From Syncephalis plumigaleata (Eukaryota > Zoopagomycota > Zoopagomycetes > Zoopagales > Piptocephalidaceae), in NCBI GenBank assembly GCA_025201365.1, contig JAIXMF010000003.1:558001-622000 (forward strand): a stretch of 64,000 bases of DNA. The letters run 5' to 3'. A program made the position numbers and the translations under genes. The notes under the pieces were generated by a model. That model did not search any database, was not told where the DNA came from, and saw nothing but the letters and a program-made list of their open reading frames with translations. Positions 1-13,471 of this stretch are shown here, piece after piece (position 1 is the first letter of the stretch; each line of letters begins with the position of its first letter).

Positions 1-2212
1 GAATGATTAATCATGGATATTTAAGAAATAAAAAAAGGAAATCGCATTATAATTCAAGTGATTATTTACCAAATAGATGACGATCAACGCCACGTCCTTC
101 TACGGCATCCGACATGTATTTAACATGAGATGTAACGGCTTGACGTAGTGCAGCAGCTTTTTTATCGGTCTAGATCAAATATATATGTATGCATATAAGA
201 CACCTTGTATTTGGATAACTTGCAATTATTATATGCTTACCGGCAATGCGGGATCTTCCATTGCTTTAACGAAAGCGACAGAATCGCTCGAGACGGTACG
301 ACAAGTCTCCGTACGACCATGCTTGAATTTACGCGTCTGAGCCGATTCGTAAGTGGGACGACTCACGCCGTACTTCTTAAAGTAGGCCAGTTGAATGACC
401 ATTTGTACATAGGCATCGGGTGACATGCGGAATCGTTTAATTAGGTTTTTACCGTAAGTTGAATACGCCAACACGGATAATTCATGCTTGCCAACTAGTT
501 GGTCAAAGTTTCGCTCGGCAGTACTAATGGCTTGCACCACCTTGTCGTCCAGTTCAAAGTCGAGACGCGTTGGAGCTGGAAGACTCGTGTTTGCCGTTAG
601 ATTACCATGGTTTACTTGATTCTTGGCCAATCTACACGAATCTATCATAAGTATATATACGCGCTATAGCCGAGATAACATTTCACTTACCGATCGCAAA
701 CGGTGTCATTCAAACGACTTAGCGGTGTACCATCCACACCGGAATGCTAGTGGGATAGACGCGTATCAATGATAAGCATATAGAAGCAAGCTTGTATTTA
801 TGTCTACATATATGTGTAGGCAGGTAGGTTACTCACCTCGATAATGACACCGGCCTTGCCATTCTCGAATACAACATACTGCAACGACTTGTCAAAGTAC
901 CGATTACGACCATCGCCGTGCCAACAAGCGGTGCTCACTTCATCGCGTGTCACAGGCGAGGTGTCATCGAGACAAAGTAGGAACACGGCACTCTCGAGTT
1001 TCTCGAGTACTGTCTCATTACGCGGGGATACAGCAAGTAGTTGTCGGCGTACATCGGTCCATGTATCACGATGTTCTGTCGTTAGGGCACCGATAGCCTG
1101 AGCCTTACGATCACCAGCCTGCGAGATAATACGATTCAATTGCCTATCACGATCCAAGTGATATTGACAATGAATACCATTAGTAGTGACAATATTATTG
1201 CACATTAGCGAATACTTACAGTTCAATATCGGCCGTTGATAATCGTTTACCATTTTGTACTAGGTCAAAAACGAATACTTGATTCTTACGCATTACCGCC
1301 AAATGCTGGTGTGTAGTCGGATCGAATGATCGTAATTTATCCGATGGTTTCACGGGATAACGACATGTATTGAAGATGTTACGATAGGCCAAACTACATA
1401 ATGGATTCTTCTTGGTATATTCCGGCTCTAGAGTCTCACTAATAAATGATCGTGCATTAGATATATATATTGATACATACGCACAGGTGGAGCAGCAATC
1501 ATGGATTCGAGCATTACACTTACTTTACCACTTGTTCTCGGAAATCCATGGCTGCAGTAACGATGCTGGCAGCACGCGATGCTTGAGCACGACGAAGACG
1601 ATCATCTTGGAAGGCAAAGAAGAAGCTAACATTAACAACGATGGGGTCACGATAGCCCATGTAGGCCACTTCATTCCACCATTCCTCGAGCCAGTTATCG
1701 ACCTTTGGATCGGCAGCACGTTCTTGCAATCGTTTCTGTAGTTGCTCGCCTAGACCACCGGGTTGTTGAAACTTTTCCACCACTTTTTCGGTACGTGCAA
1801 ATGCCGTATCATCCAGTAATGGACGAACAGTACGTAGATATTTCGCACACGTCTCCTTGAGGTCTGGCACCGGCAAATGAGGCAACTTATCCTGGAAAGC
1901 GTACAATGGACGAGACATATTTACTGTATCTGACACTATTTGTTGCGCGGTAGCAGTTGCAGTAGAGTATTTGTTGCTAGGTGATCCGGTAGACTGACTG
2001 GCTGTGACAGAAGAATAGGCAGCGCCTTGAAATGGACGACTAATAAACTTTGTGGAAGGCTAAGCGATAATGTAGTCGGCGTATTTATATTTATATGCTT
2101 AATTAGCAAGTGTATATATACGGTATAGTCGTGTACTTACCACGAACCGCGAAGTTGACGAACGAGAAGCAAGCGACAACGACCGACCAGCACGGAAGGC
2201 AGAACTCAACAT
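1..2212 (-). CDS. CAT2: Carnitine O-acetyltransferase, mitochondrial/peroxisomal type (3' end outside window)
   Basis: Transfers acetyl groups between CoA and carnitine, allowing acetyl units to move between peroxisome, cytosol and mitochondrion. Seven exons are visible on the minus strand: 2141-2212, 1524-2059, 1220-1438, 837-1143, 691-746, 241-631 and 70-169. The last ends at a GTAAAT donor, so the C-terminus lies beyond the left edge. The N-terminus (MLSSAFRAGRSLSLASRSS) is rich in Arg/Ser and lacks acids, as expected of a mitochondrial presequence. Family marks are LPHLPVPDLKETCAKYLRTV near residue 75, the catalytic-His segment HSGVDGTPLSRLND in exon 5, and GVSRPTYESAQTRKFKHGRT in exon 6, a carnitine-binding region. 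About 520 residues are present of the usual 600-650. The reading frame is intact across all visible junctions. Assignment is secure; the exact compartment is inferred. Confidence 0.93.
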
Positions 2213-2867
2213 GAAGACAACTTCACAATAGTTGAAGGAAGGGTACAAATAAAGAGAAAGAGGAAGAGAGAGAGGAAGAGGAAAACGAGAAGTGAATAAT
2301 GAGCGCGTTCACACGTATTACTTTTCACGTTTACACGTCACTAAGACACAATAGGATAACCGTAGAAAGCAAGAGAGAGAGAGAAAGTGGAAGTGGAAGT
2401 GAAAGCACCGGGAAAGAGTAGCGTGTTTGTAACTTACAGCGGTGGATGGGGCATACGTATTTTACGAGTAGTACTACTAGTAGTAGTAGCAGTGGCAATA
2501 ATAAAATAGTCGTAGCGTGTGTGCGTGCATATAAAGTTAGAACCCGTGGTAGTCAACTGACCAGTGATAGTATTTATATGCAAATACAAGCGAGCACAGG
2601 GACATACTACTACTACTTGCAAAGAATATTGTAGCGGAGAAATAATCGCAGTACTCGTGCACATAGTAGACAAACCCTTCTTTTTCACATACAAACCCCA
2701 ATAACTATAGTAAATTCAACAGCAATAGTAATTCGAGTAGTAGTAACAACATACACGGAGTATTTGATAACAGTGCCGACAACCAACCGGAACGGACAAT
2801 ATCCACCTTCGGATAATTGTTTAGCGTGTTTTCATTTCTCTTTCAACAATTACGACATAATTCACAC

Positions 2868-3757
2868 ATGTCTACTAGTGCTTCTACGTCGGCTAAACCA
2901 TTACCGTCGAGTAAACGTAGACGTGGTGGCAGTAAAGGAGGAAAGCAAAGAAAGTCAACGCGACCTGAATACCTACAAGCACTAGTCGATGAATATCAAA
3001 CAACAGAGGATCGAGGTAAGTCGACTTGTTCACTATAATGTCAATAAAGCATCATATAGGATATACTCATATTGTATTGTATTGAATGTTGTTATATAGA
3101 AGCAAAACGACAAATCCTCGCTAATCTAGCCAATTTCGCCTATGATCCCAATAATTACAAATGGTTGCGTGCACTGAACATTACCGAGTTATTCCTAGGT
3201 AGATGATATACGCTAATTACTTATTTATTTATGTGCTAATGCTAGATCATTATTAGATGCTATTGCTACGGAGAAAACAGAAGATATGGCAGATGATTTC
3301 ATTTCATTTGGCATAGGTGGTTTATGCAATTTAACTATTGGTAAGCTCTAACTATTCTATAGAATGATGTGAGTACTTTGTAATAATAACCCTATTGTCA
3401 ACATACATATATATATAGATATGGATTACACTACTGATCTACTAAAGAATGAAGAGGCATTACAGCTTGTATACAATTGTCTTGCAAGTACTCAGTCTAG
3501 TACAATTTGTTCAGCACTTACTACACTATACCAACTAGTAATAGTAGTAGTGTTGACTGATACTACAACTACAGGTAGCAGTATAAATGATAGGCTCTTT
3601 TCTTCAATTAACTAATCATCTATTCCATATAGCTATGCTAGCCAACATCTATAAATGTATTCATATTCAATTGGATATGTTAATCCATTCAACCGACAAA
3701 TGTATATCTAATCTAGCTATACTATTACAGCAACAATTACAACCCTACACTGAATAA
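2868..3757 (+). CDS. ARMC7: Armadillo-repeat protein, ARMC7 family
   Basis: Five exons (2868-3015, 3100-3198, 3257-3340, 3419-3574, 3633-3757) join without frame conflict into 203 residues, the usual ARMC7 size. A Ser/Lys/Arg-rich start is followed by [10 protein letters not shown], then [17 protein letters not shown] and GIGGLCNLT, which are characteristic of the family. In animals ARMC7 is a small armadillo protein linked to spliceosome assembly; the role here is inferred from that homology. The upstream neighbour CAT2 is divergent, with about 650 bp between the start codons. The exon 4 donor could be placed differently, but the chosen one (after ACAG at 3574) keeps the C-terminal frame open to the stop. 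Confidence 0.85.
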
Positions 3758-4398
3758 TAAATAGATATAATGTTCCCTTCTGTTACTACAACTATTATAA
3801 TCAAATGAGAGTATATAATAAAAAGTGAAATGTTTGTTATTATTATTATTATTACAGCTTACAACATCATCCATAATAATCTCTAGTGTACATGTTGGAA
3901 AACCCTGTATTCACATTGTCATCGCAACTTGTTTTTTTTTGTCAAAGCCATATAGCTATTGTTATTACATTCCACTATTGTCTAGCATACACGTTCCACT
4001 GCTACACCTATTATCACGAAAGTGAACAAGAATACGCATCAGTGTCTGCTGAGCATAGCATAGACATAGTATATATTGATTCACGAGTGTTATAAGGTGT
4101 GCACCTATCTGTGGGTAAGAGAGAGAGAGTTCTATGAAGTGACATGGCAATTAGAACGCGCATCGTTGATTAGTCTCACTTGTTCATCGTGTGTTCCAGT
4201 AGCTAACCTATTCCTCTTTCTCTACTACTACTTGTAACATTCTAAATAGGCATCGTGGTTAACGTATTGATTGATTAATAGGGTCTACTGAATAGTTGAT
4301 AGGCGTGGCTGTAATACGTGTTGTTTCTACGCGTCTACTTTTCCTATTCTTGTTTGTGCGCTTCTTACTTTTACTAATCTCTATTACACTGCGTAAGT

Positions 4399-7300
4399 AT
4401 GCGACCAACAATACGACCTAATGGTCAACAGCCGTTCCTCGTTGACCGCCAGAACATATCTACCGATCGACACTGGATAAATCATAGACTCTATATTGCC
4501 GCACAAAAGTTACAAAAAGCGCAACAATGGCGCTACTACTTATCGTCGCAAGAGTTGCACATACTACAAACTGCGCTTATTAGCAGGGAGCACTGGGATG
4601 CCTTGATGAATTTTACGCTAGAATTGCCCACCTCTACTCCTGATGTAACAAATAACGACAAACAGTCAAATGAGGAGGAACTCATAGATGCCAATCCGAC
4701 ATTAAATGGTGAACAGCAACAGCAACAGCAACAGCAGCATAAAGATAAACAAATGCTTCAATGTACAATAATCGCTACTGCTTGTAGAGTCCGTCAAGTG
4801 TTATTCGAACAGATTATATTCGAGTTAACACCGTCCTATTCGTGTTGTGACCCAGTAGTTGCACCACCATTTGAACTATTGAGCACGGATCAGGATGAAG
4901 AGGAAACGATAGTGGAGGAAGCGAGTGAAGCTGCTCCCGTTGTAGTTACAGCACCACGATTAAGAGTGACAAAGGAGGATTTCGACTTTGATGAAGATGA
5001 AGATGAAGAGGAGAAAGAAGAGAAACCGAAAGAGCCAGCACAGGATAAAGAGACGAAATCAAATCAAGAAGATGCAAAAGATGAAAACGCCAAGGAAGAG
5101 ACAGTAGCAGAAGATACGAATACCATCGACGATGTAATAGCTAATCATGAACGTCCCTACACTCGTTACTGGTTCACATTCGAGGAGGATAAGCAGGCAA
5201 CTATAAAAGCGGAACAGGAAGAAATATTACGCGTAAGTATAATGGAATATGACACATATACATAATTATTAACTATGATTAAATAGAGACAACAGGAATT
5301 GGAGAAGCAACAGGAGCAACAAATAGCGGCACTTGCTGAGAATACAGCATCCAATACAAATCAAGATGAAGTTACAACCTCGATTATAGAGCCTAATCAA
5401 ATAATCAACGATGCCAATTCTATTTCTAATAATGCGGTATGATTATTGTCTATAATGCATAATACATCATGCAATTCATCTAATCACTATTCATTAGAAT
5501 AAGTTAATGGCCATGTTTGGTACAATGGGTATGACCAATATTACGGTAGGCTATTGATAGATAATGAAGAACAGTAAAGATTTTAACTAACTAGATTTGT
5601 GTAGTATTTACTCGCTTCTATTGAGGAACATCGCGACACCATTCCCTGCAATAATAATGACATTCGTTCTATCTTACGTGATGTACGTCCACGTCGCTCT
5701 AAATGGGCCAGTGATGATCGTGTTAATCAGGAGGAGTTATACGATGCTATCGAACATGTATTGGAACAGTTGAAAAACTATCGTGTAAGCATTTACATAT
5801 CTAGTTATAATTCATTAGCATACTAATTGTGAATGCATAATAGCCACACTCTGTCCCATTCTTGACTAAAGTGAGTCGACGTGATGCACCCGATTATTAT
5901 CAAGGTAATTATAGTATATCAATCATTGTAAGTAATCATTAATAATATTGTATATATATGACTTAGTTATTACACATCCAATGGATTTGGGCACAATTAC
6001 GAAGAAACTAAAAGAGTTCAAGTATCAAAGTAAACAAGAGTTCGTAGATGATTTAATGTTAATCTATCGTAATTGCTTTACTTATAATACGGAACCGGTA
6101 TGTAAATGATTTGATTACTTGTCACATCATTATTTAACACAACTCTCTTTATTAGGGAAATGTTTATCGTAAAAGTGCTCAACAAATGCAAAAGAAAACG
6201 GAACGTCTAATCAACTTCATTCCTGATCTATCCATTATGGATCGTGCTCAAATGGAAGCAGAAGCTGATTTGGATGAAGAACCCACACCGGCAGAGACAC
6301 CATCTACACAGCAACCACCGACAAGTACAGGTAATACATAGTAATAATAATTATATAAACATAGACTAATCATGTATGATAGAACCGAACAAGCAAGGTG
6401 ATACACCATGGTCATCCACAAGAGCAACAGAGTCTCAATCACAACAACAACAACAACAAGAAGCATCATTACTAAATAATACACCTAATTTAAATAATCA
6501 CACAGAGGATATATCAGAATTAAAATCACCTTCTATAGCAGATGAGACACCAGATAATCCTATGGAGATCATGACATCACCTGATCTACAATCACCTATT
6601 ACAAATTCTATTCATACAACACGACCTATAAAACATCGCTCAGTAGATACAAATATCAATGGTATGATGACAACAGATGCAACAAATTCCACACCACCAC
6701 CACCACCTGCACCTTCATCAGAGAATATGGCGGGATCTAGACGTCCCGTCGATACGATGACAGATAAAACAACCGGTGCATCAGTATTAGCCAATGATGC
6801 TGGAAATAAGCATATGATAGCCATTGAAATGGAGAATCTACTAGAGGAACAAGGAGAGCAGGATGATATAGAGCAGGATGATATAGGATTAGCCTTGAAA
6901 GGAACAGATATGGACATTGATGATAAAGAAAGGCATACTAATATGTTATCTAATGATGCTACACTGAATGGATATGATAAAAAGTCGATGCCACTAGCAG
7001 TTATACCAATGGTGGAAGAAGATGTTATTAGTCAAGCATGGCGTTCTGAAACATTTACTGAACGAGTTCAATTTGAGGTAGGTTCATCTTGATGCAAATA
7101 CTATATGAGTTGATTAGTTAACTGATTGTTATCTCTTATTGTTTATTAATAGAAGCATCGACGTAAAATGATGGGACATACATTAGCAGATCAAACAGTC
7201 ATCACCAAAGATGCATTTGCTATGGGACAATTTATGACATGGTTAGAGCATCATGATCGCGTCTCTTGTTCCACACCATTTAATGATGTCACCACTAATA

Positions 7301-9606
7301 CAACTAATAATACTGAGTCGACACAACTTATGTTACCAAGTATCAATCCAGATTATCAATTGGATTGTGGTCTACCATTATTGCGTCATTCGTCGATGAG
7401 AAACATTGATACAGCATCGAGTGTCAAGTAAGTAGAATGCTAAAGAGTAGATGTATGTTCTAAATACTAAATGACATGTATTAGACCATTATTATCGCGA
7501 TATACACATGCACGTCTACCTCATGATGGTCTATCTGTGTATATCGATGGGAGTATCAATGAACTGAAGCATATACGTCAGCTACATTCAAAGATATTTA
7601 CTTTGAAGCAAGCATCTATGGTAATCATCTAATCCTATTGATTTACATAGTTTATAGTTAACATTGTTAATAATTGATTAGATTAATGAAGGACAACTAT
7701 TACGTGATGCTATATCCGCACTAATGGATGATGGTGAAGGCAATATGCTTACGGGAATCCCCTTACAAAATACACCTAATGCTAATCCTGTGGTAGCAAG
7801 ACTAACTAATGAGGAGATACTCGAACGTAAAAATGCATTAATAGCACCACTTCCAACATTAGTGGGAATCAAGGCGATAATGATATTAATGATCTAATTA
7901 CTACTAATATACAACTAAATCAAGATACGGCATTCTCATTACTGGGTCGTGTATCGGCCAAGTTGGCTGCTCATTCCGGGTTTGAAGGTAAGCATCATTT
8001 AATACATGTCTATTCCAACTAAATAATAATAACAATTGGTTACTATAGTTATTGGACAGGAAGCACTTGATATATTGACTGAATCAGCAACACATTACAT
8101 GATTAATATGGGTCGATTATTACGTAATTATATAGATTTATATAGTAAAGAAATGCCAATTGAAGTAAGTAATACTACAGCGATACTTGTATAGATTCTA
8201 ATAATGTCATCTAGGAGATTCTTTTGCATGTACTATTTGAAAGTGGTATCGATGGACCCAATAGTCTAGCATTGTATATGACAGACAAGTGCAAAGAAAT
8301 GCCACTAAACTATCGGATATTGGACGTAGATTAAGTGCAACTCATCAGGAACTTGTAGCGGTAATATGAAATACGTATATAGATACACTAACGGAATAGT
8401 ACTAAACATTCTATACTATGTTGTATTAGGCGGCAGAGGGATCCAATACAGCATTGATGGATATTGACAATGAGCAATTCATGATGTATGTACATTTCAT
8501 ACAATATGAATAAGCATTTAACAATATATTTCTATCTATCTATTAGGGGAGATATCTTTAGCGAGGTTGACGATGACTACTTGGGTCTACGCGAATTGGG
8601 ACTTGATTCCGAGTTACAACTATCTAATCTAAAGGTGAGTAATTAATCAAGTAGCTCATTGATCTAAATGAATAACCAAATAAATCAAAGATTCCAACTC
8701 ATTTATGGCGAGGTAAAGCACACGGCGCATTAATGGCGGGCAGGTAAGTTTACTGGTTGAGATGAGTATAAAAGAAAACACATAATATTAATGATGATTT
8801 ATCGTATATATGCATATGTGTGTGTGTATTACTTGTAGTGGACATGGAGGTAAGTCAATAGCTATTGATTATAAACTAATAACTAATCACGTCAATCATT
8901 TAGACAATGCATCGCTTTTAGCACTTCCATTCCCGCCTCCACCGCTATTTGCACCAATTACATCCACTCAAAATCAGATTGGATTACTGCATTCATTCCT
9001 GAATCGTAGATTAGCTGAATATCCGGCTATGATCGTGGAGGTAAGGGAATATCATCGATGTATAACAAGATATGATGTTTATATCGGTGACATAGGATGA
9101 GTTTATGCCAAAGATTAAGAAGAAACCACCTCGTAAACGTGCAGTAGCCAAGTCAAGTATAGCTACACCAATAGCCATTGGCATGGCATCCACACCTAAT
9201 ACTGCTGCTGCTGCTGCTACTAATAATAATAATGCGGCATTACCTAATGGTCAGGGTGATACACCTACTACGCCACAAAAGAAGAAGACTAAAATGACTC
9301 ATGATATGGCGCCATCTAACAATATGCCGGCATTACACTCGCCTGTCAATGCAGCACCTGTATCTATCAGTAATGCCGCATCACCTGCTTGTACTACACC
9401 GGCTACCACAGTGATGGCTGATATGGCTACACCGGCAGATACACCTATGAGTGAGGTATTGGCATCACCTCAACCTATACCGTCAGATAGAGGTGATATG
9501 GTAAGATAATCATACGTAATACGTAATCATATATTAACTATATTACTATTATTAGTAATAGCATGGTGATGAAGATGAAGATGAAGACGAAGAAGACGAG
9601 GAGTAA
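4399..9606 (+). CDS. SPT7: SAGA complex bromodomain/histone-fold subunit Spt7
   Basis: Structural subunit of the SAGA co-activator, which acetylates histones at promoters in the nucleus. Twenty exons can be placed, from 4399-5232 to 9562-9606, including an 11-nt exon at 8839-8849. They code about 1349 residues. Order of parts: a conserved N-terminal segment, an acidic Glu/Asp/Lys tract (about 4950-5110), a bromodomain (5605-6230, with THPMDLGTITKKLKEF and NTEPGNVYRKSAQQM), a long low-complexity linker, and a histone fold (7930-8360, SLLGRVSAKLAAHSGFEVIG, EILLHVLFESGIDGPNSL). Then come the Spt7-typical LGLRELGL, a basic segment KIKKKPPRKR and an acidic tail. Two single-base frame breaks lie near 7866 (GGG) and 8290 (AA). 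Adding one base at each makes the spliced length exactly 4050 nt, so they look like consensus errors. Confidence 0.9.
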
Positions 9607-9813
9607 TCACACTCTTCGTATATCATTTATCGAGGAGTAGAAAAATGAACTTTGTGTATATTATATATAATGAATATGACTATAATTACAATGATACTAT
9701 GTTGACTCTATTAGTGTATCTATCTATCTGTTTCTAGATAAAACAATCTATGATATTGTTGCAAGTATTATTCAGTATGGATTGATTGATTGTTTATTAA
9801 GGTAATAATAAAT

Positions 9814-10904
9814 TCAATTATCAGTGGTGGATCGCCGTTCCAATAATTTACTGAAAAGCTCCTTTTGAATGTACGACTGTTGTCGAATGCTTTCAAGTGA
9901 GTCAAGGGAGCGTAGATCGTTAACCACATCGCGAGTCTTGCCAAAGTAGACTTGTTGCAAGGCATTGCGTATATTTGACTCCATGTCCTCGATCATCGAA
10001 CCGATATTACCGATATGCGCATTATGCTCATCAACTGCACAAGTGAGTTCAGCTTGACGTGTCAAACTACCGGATAGATTCATCTGACCGAGGGCAGCAT
10101 TCTCCGTTTTCGTGTACAGCATGACCGTTGACGTTAACTTATAATGTGCACTTCTAGTGCGTTGATTCGTCTCGAATACGTGGATTGAATCCCAAGCACC
10201 CGTGATTGCAGAGCTATCGTCATTCACTAATGAAAAGAAAGGAAACAGCACAGTACACGTTTAATAACCTTCAATGACAATGTGTAATCGTACAACATAT
10301 GACACTACCTTTTTTAATGAGTACAACACCTGCAAATCCCATATCCATATCCCAGAAATAAACGGAACTAATACCACCTTCGAAATACCTAATAGTAGTG
10401 ATAATAATAAGAATGGTCAGTATTGTTTGTAATAATACAGTAATACACTTACATTTCACGATAGGTATCGAATGCTTCATTAGCTATCACTTCCAATTTA
10501 CGTAAATCACTCGATGGTAGACTGCCATCCGCTAAAGGTGGATCATACTCATTGGACCATGGTGAACTAGACTGGATATAGTTATATTCCTAGTGAATAC
10601 TAGACATAGCCCATACTTACCGATAAGAGTCGCCATCACGGTTATAGTCGCAGACTAGGTAGTCGCGGCCAGTCTTCGCACAGCGTTGTATGCGTAGTGG
10701 CTGGTCTACCGTCGATAATAGTTCCTCCGCAAGATGAGGCGCCAAGTCAACAAGAGAAGCCAAATTATTCTCGGTATTTTGAGGTGGCAGTCGACGCATC
10801 AAGTCGAGTGCACAATCAAGTTGGTCCGTCTAGATGCAAAGCGAAGCGAAACAGAGTAGATTAGTAGGGTGAGTTTAGTATCAATAGGATAGTCGACGAA
10901 CCAT
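9814..10904 (-). CDS. CAP2: F-actin-capping protein subunit beta
   Basis: Beta subunit of the heterodimer that caps actin-filament barbed ends in cortical patches. Exons 10621-10829, 10453-10566, 10309-10388 and 9814-10226 give the complete family sequence: [55 protein letters not shown] and the LSGSLTRQ / [14 protein letters not shown] region. The coding sequence before LDCALD begins with ACG directly after an acceptor. The start must therefore lie in an upstream exon. The only suitable ATG is at 10902-10904, giving an exon that ends at its ATG with a weak donor (GTTCGT). With it the total is 819 nt, 272 residues, the normal length. The body of the gene is certain; the start exon is less so. 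Confidence 0.92.
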
Positions 10905-11398
10905 CTTGACCGTTGTTGTAGAGTAGTCACGGCACTAGATAAATAATAATAATACTATGTATGTATGTATGTATGTATGCTTTGTTGGATAAACAAAGAG
11001 AACAGGTAAGAGATGACAGCTAAACTAACGTATATCGACTACTATCCGCTTTTTGACACCTGAAGGTGCGGATATATGTGTATGTATATATACGCTGATA
11101 GTAAATAGACAGTAAGGAAGAACTAAAAGTCAATGTTGGAAAAGTGAGAGAGATGAACGGAAAGCAAATAAGCAAGCTGTCTTACTCGCTCGTAGTTTGA
11201 ATGTGTGTGATGTGAGTAGAGAATTGTAGTTATAAAATCAGAGTTGCTGACGTATCAATTCATTTCAGTAGCAACATCAACAACAATAAGAAATAGCGGT
11301 TTTTTTATAGTAACTTCTCTTTATCGCTTTCTCTTCATTTTCTCACTTTATCGTCGACTCTTTCTTTCTCTCGCTCGCTCGCTCGCTTACTATCTACT

Positions 11399-13280
11399 AT
11401 GGCTGACACGTTTACTGTGATATCTCCTGTTGACTCGCAATCCCTAGTAACACGTACGAATGCGTCTTCGGCGGATATTGACGCCGTACTTAACAAATCA
11501 CTTGACGCATTTCGTAGTTGGCGTCGTGTCCCTTTGAGTGAACGTATCACTCTAGTGGAACGATTTGTCGATTGTTTCCTTAGTAAGAAAGATGCTATTG
11601 CCAAGGAAGTGACCCTGCAAATGGGACGGTAAGTGCTAGTGGATATAACGACTGCCATTGCACGTTTATCGTTGATGTTGTTGTAACGCTCGCTTCATAT
11701 GATATGATGTAGTCCCATTCGATATACTGGCGGTGAAGTGGAAGGATTCGCCCTTCGAGCACGTTATATGATGTCGATTGCCAAATCGGCACTTGCCGAT
11801 GTGGAACTACCACATGAGGCTCACATGTCCGCCGGTACTAAGCGGTATATTCGACGTGAACCGCTAGGACCTGTATTGGTCTTGCTGCCTGGAATTATCC
11901 CTATTTGGTGTCGGTAAATGGCGTTATACCGGCTCTTCTAGCAGGTATGCATAATATAGCATAGTATAGCATAGCGTGTTCATAGCTATGTACTTATTAT
12001 TATTATTATTATTATTATTATAGGTAATACGGTAGTATTGAAACAATCACCGCAGACGCCACTCTGTGCCGAACGATTCAATGATGCAGCCAAGGAGGCC
12101 GGTTTCCCCGATGGTGTATTCCAGGTAATATTGACACTATACTACTTGTGAATGACCAAGTAAACAAATACCAGTTAAACTAATCTATGGTATGTATATT
12201 CGTTGTATATGATAGTATTTACACATGACACATGAAGCGGTAGCCGTGGCAATCCAACATCCCGCCACTGCTTATGTCAATTTCACCGGTTCAGTAGAGG
12301 GTGGTCTGGCCGTGCAACGTGCTGCTTCAGGCCGATTTATCGGTGTCGGTCTAGAGTTGGGCGGTAAGGATCCCGCCTATGTACGAGCTGATGCGGATGT
12401 TGCGCATGCTGCGGAACAATTAGTCGACGGTGCCTTCTTTAACAGCGGACAAAGTTGCTGTGGCATCGAGCGTATCTACGTGGCATCCAAGATTTACGAT
12501 GCATTTGTAGAGAAATTTGTCCAAGTAACCAAAGTATGCTTCAGTCGAGATAACTAGTGTAAATGAACAGGAAGTGAAACTAACGAATGCCGAATAGCAA
12601 TATAAGCTTGGCAATCCATTGGATCCAGACACCACACTTGGACCGATGGTACGTACGAGTAATGCCGACAATGCTCGTGAACATGTTCAAGATGCGATTA
12701 ATCATGGTGCACGCGCACTCATTGATCCTGCACTATTCCCGCGTAACGAGGTAGGAAGTAGCCCGAGTTGCATCGTCATCCTATGAACTAACCACCCAAT
12801 GCATTCTAAGGAGAATACGCCCTATTTGGCACCACAAGTATTGGTAGATGTCAATCATTCTATGCGAGTGATGCGCGAGGAAACATTCGGCCCTGTAGTA
12901 GGCATTATGAAGGTGAGTGTAGCGAATCATCTAACCATTGGCAACGCTTACTATCCATTTTTATTCTCATTGTATTGATGTGTACGTATACTGCTAATTA
13001 GGTTGAATCAGATGACGAAGCTATCCGTCTAATGAACGACAGCTCCTATGGCTTGACAGCATCCATCTGGACCAGTGACATAGTAGCCGGTGAAGCATTA
13101 GGTGATCAACTAGAAACTGGTACCGTATTCACCAATCGATGTGACTACTTGGATCCTGCACTCGCCTGGACAGGTGTAAAGAATTCAGGTCGTGGATGCA
13201 CATTATCACGTTTCGGTTTTGATGCGTTGACTCGTCCCAAGAGTTTCAATGTTAATGCGCCACCTGCCATTACTAAATAA
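11399..13280 (+). CDS. NAD(P)-dependent aldehyde dehydrogenase
   Basis: Oxidises an aldehyde to the acid with NAD(P)+; the substrate cannot be read from sequence. Seven exons: 11399-11628, 11713-11944, 12024-12124, 12216-12533, 12598-12750, 12811-12912 and 13002-13280, about 471 residues. Visible motifs are NTVVLKQSPQTP (cofactor site), NFTGSVEGG, the catalytic Glu in GLELGGKDPAYV, and the active-site Cys in FFNSGQSCCGIERIYV. EETFGPVVGIMKV and the late GVKNSGRG follow. One frame break at about 11882, where TT replaces an expected TTT, interrupts the conserved AWNYPYLV segment. Adding one base gives 1416 nt and restores the frame, so a sequencing error is likely. There is no targeting peptide; a cytosolic location is probable. 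Confidence 0.92.
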
Positions 13281-13471
13281 TAATGGTTGATGCGTATCGA
13301 TAATGAGATAAGCATGAAATAAATGACATGAGTATGATAAATGTAAATATACACATATATACATGTGTGTGTGTGCATCTGCTACGTAATTGAATAGCTA
13401 GCTGTTTATTTATACGCTATTACGTAGAAATAAAATGTCTATATAGTTTGGTATCACATTCGCGACAAACA

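Noticed and set aside
2434-2694. Short frames in the CAT2-ARMC7 divergent promoter
   Set aside because: They consist of simple GTA/CAT repeats and lie in the shared promoter region.
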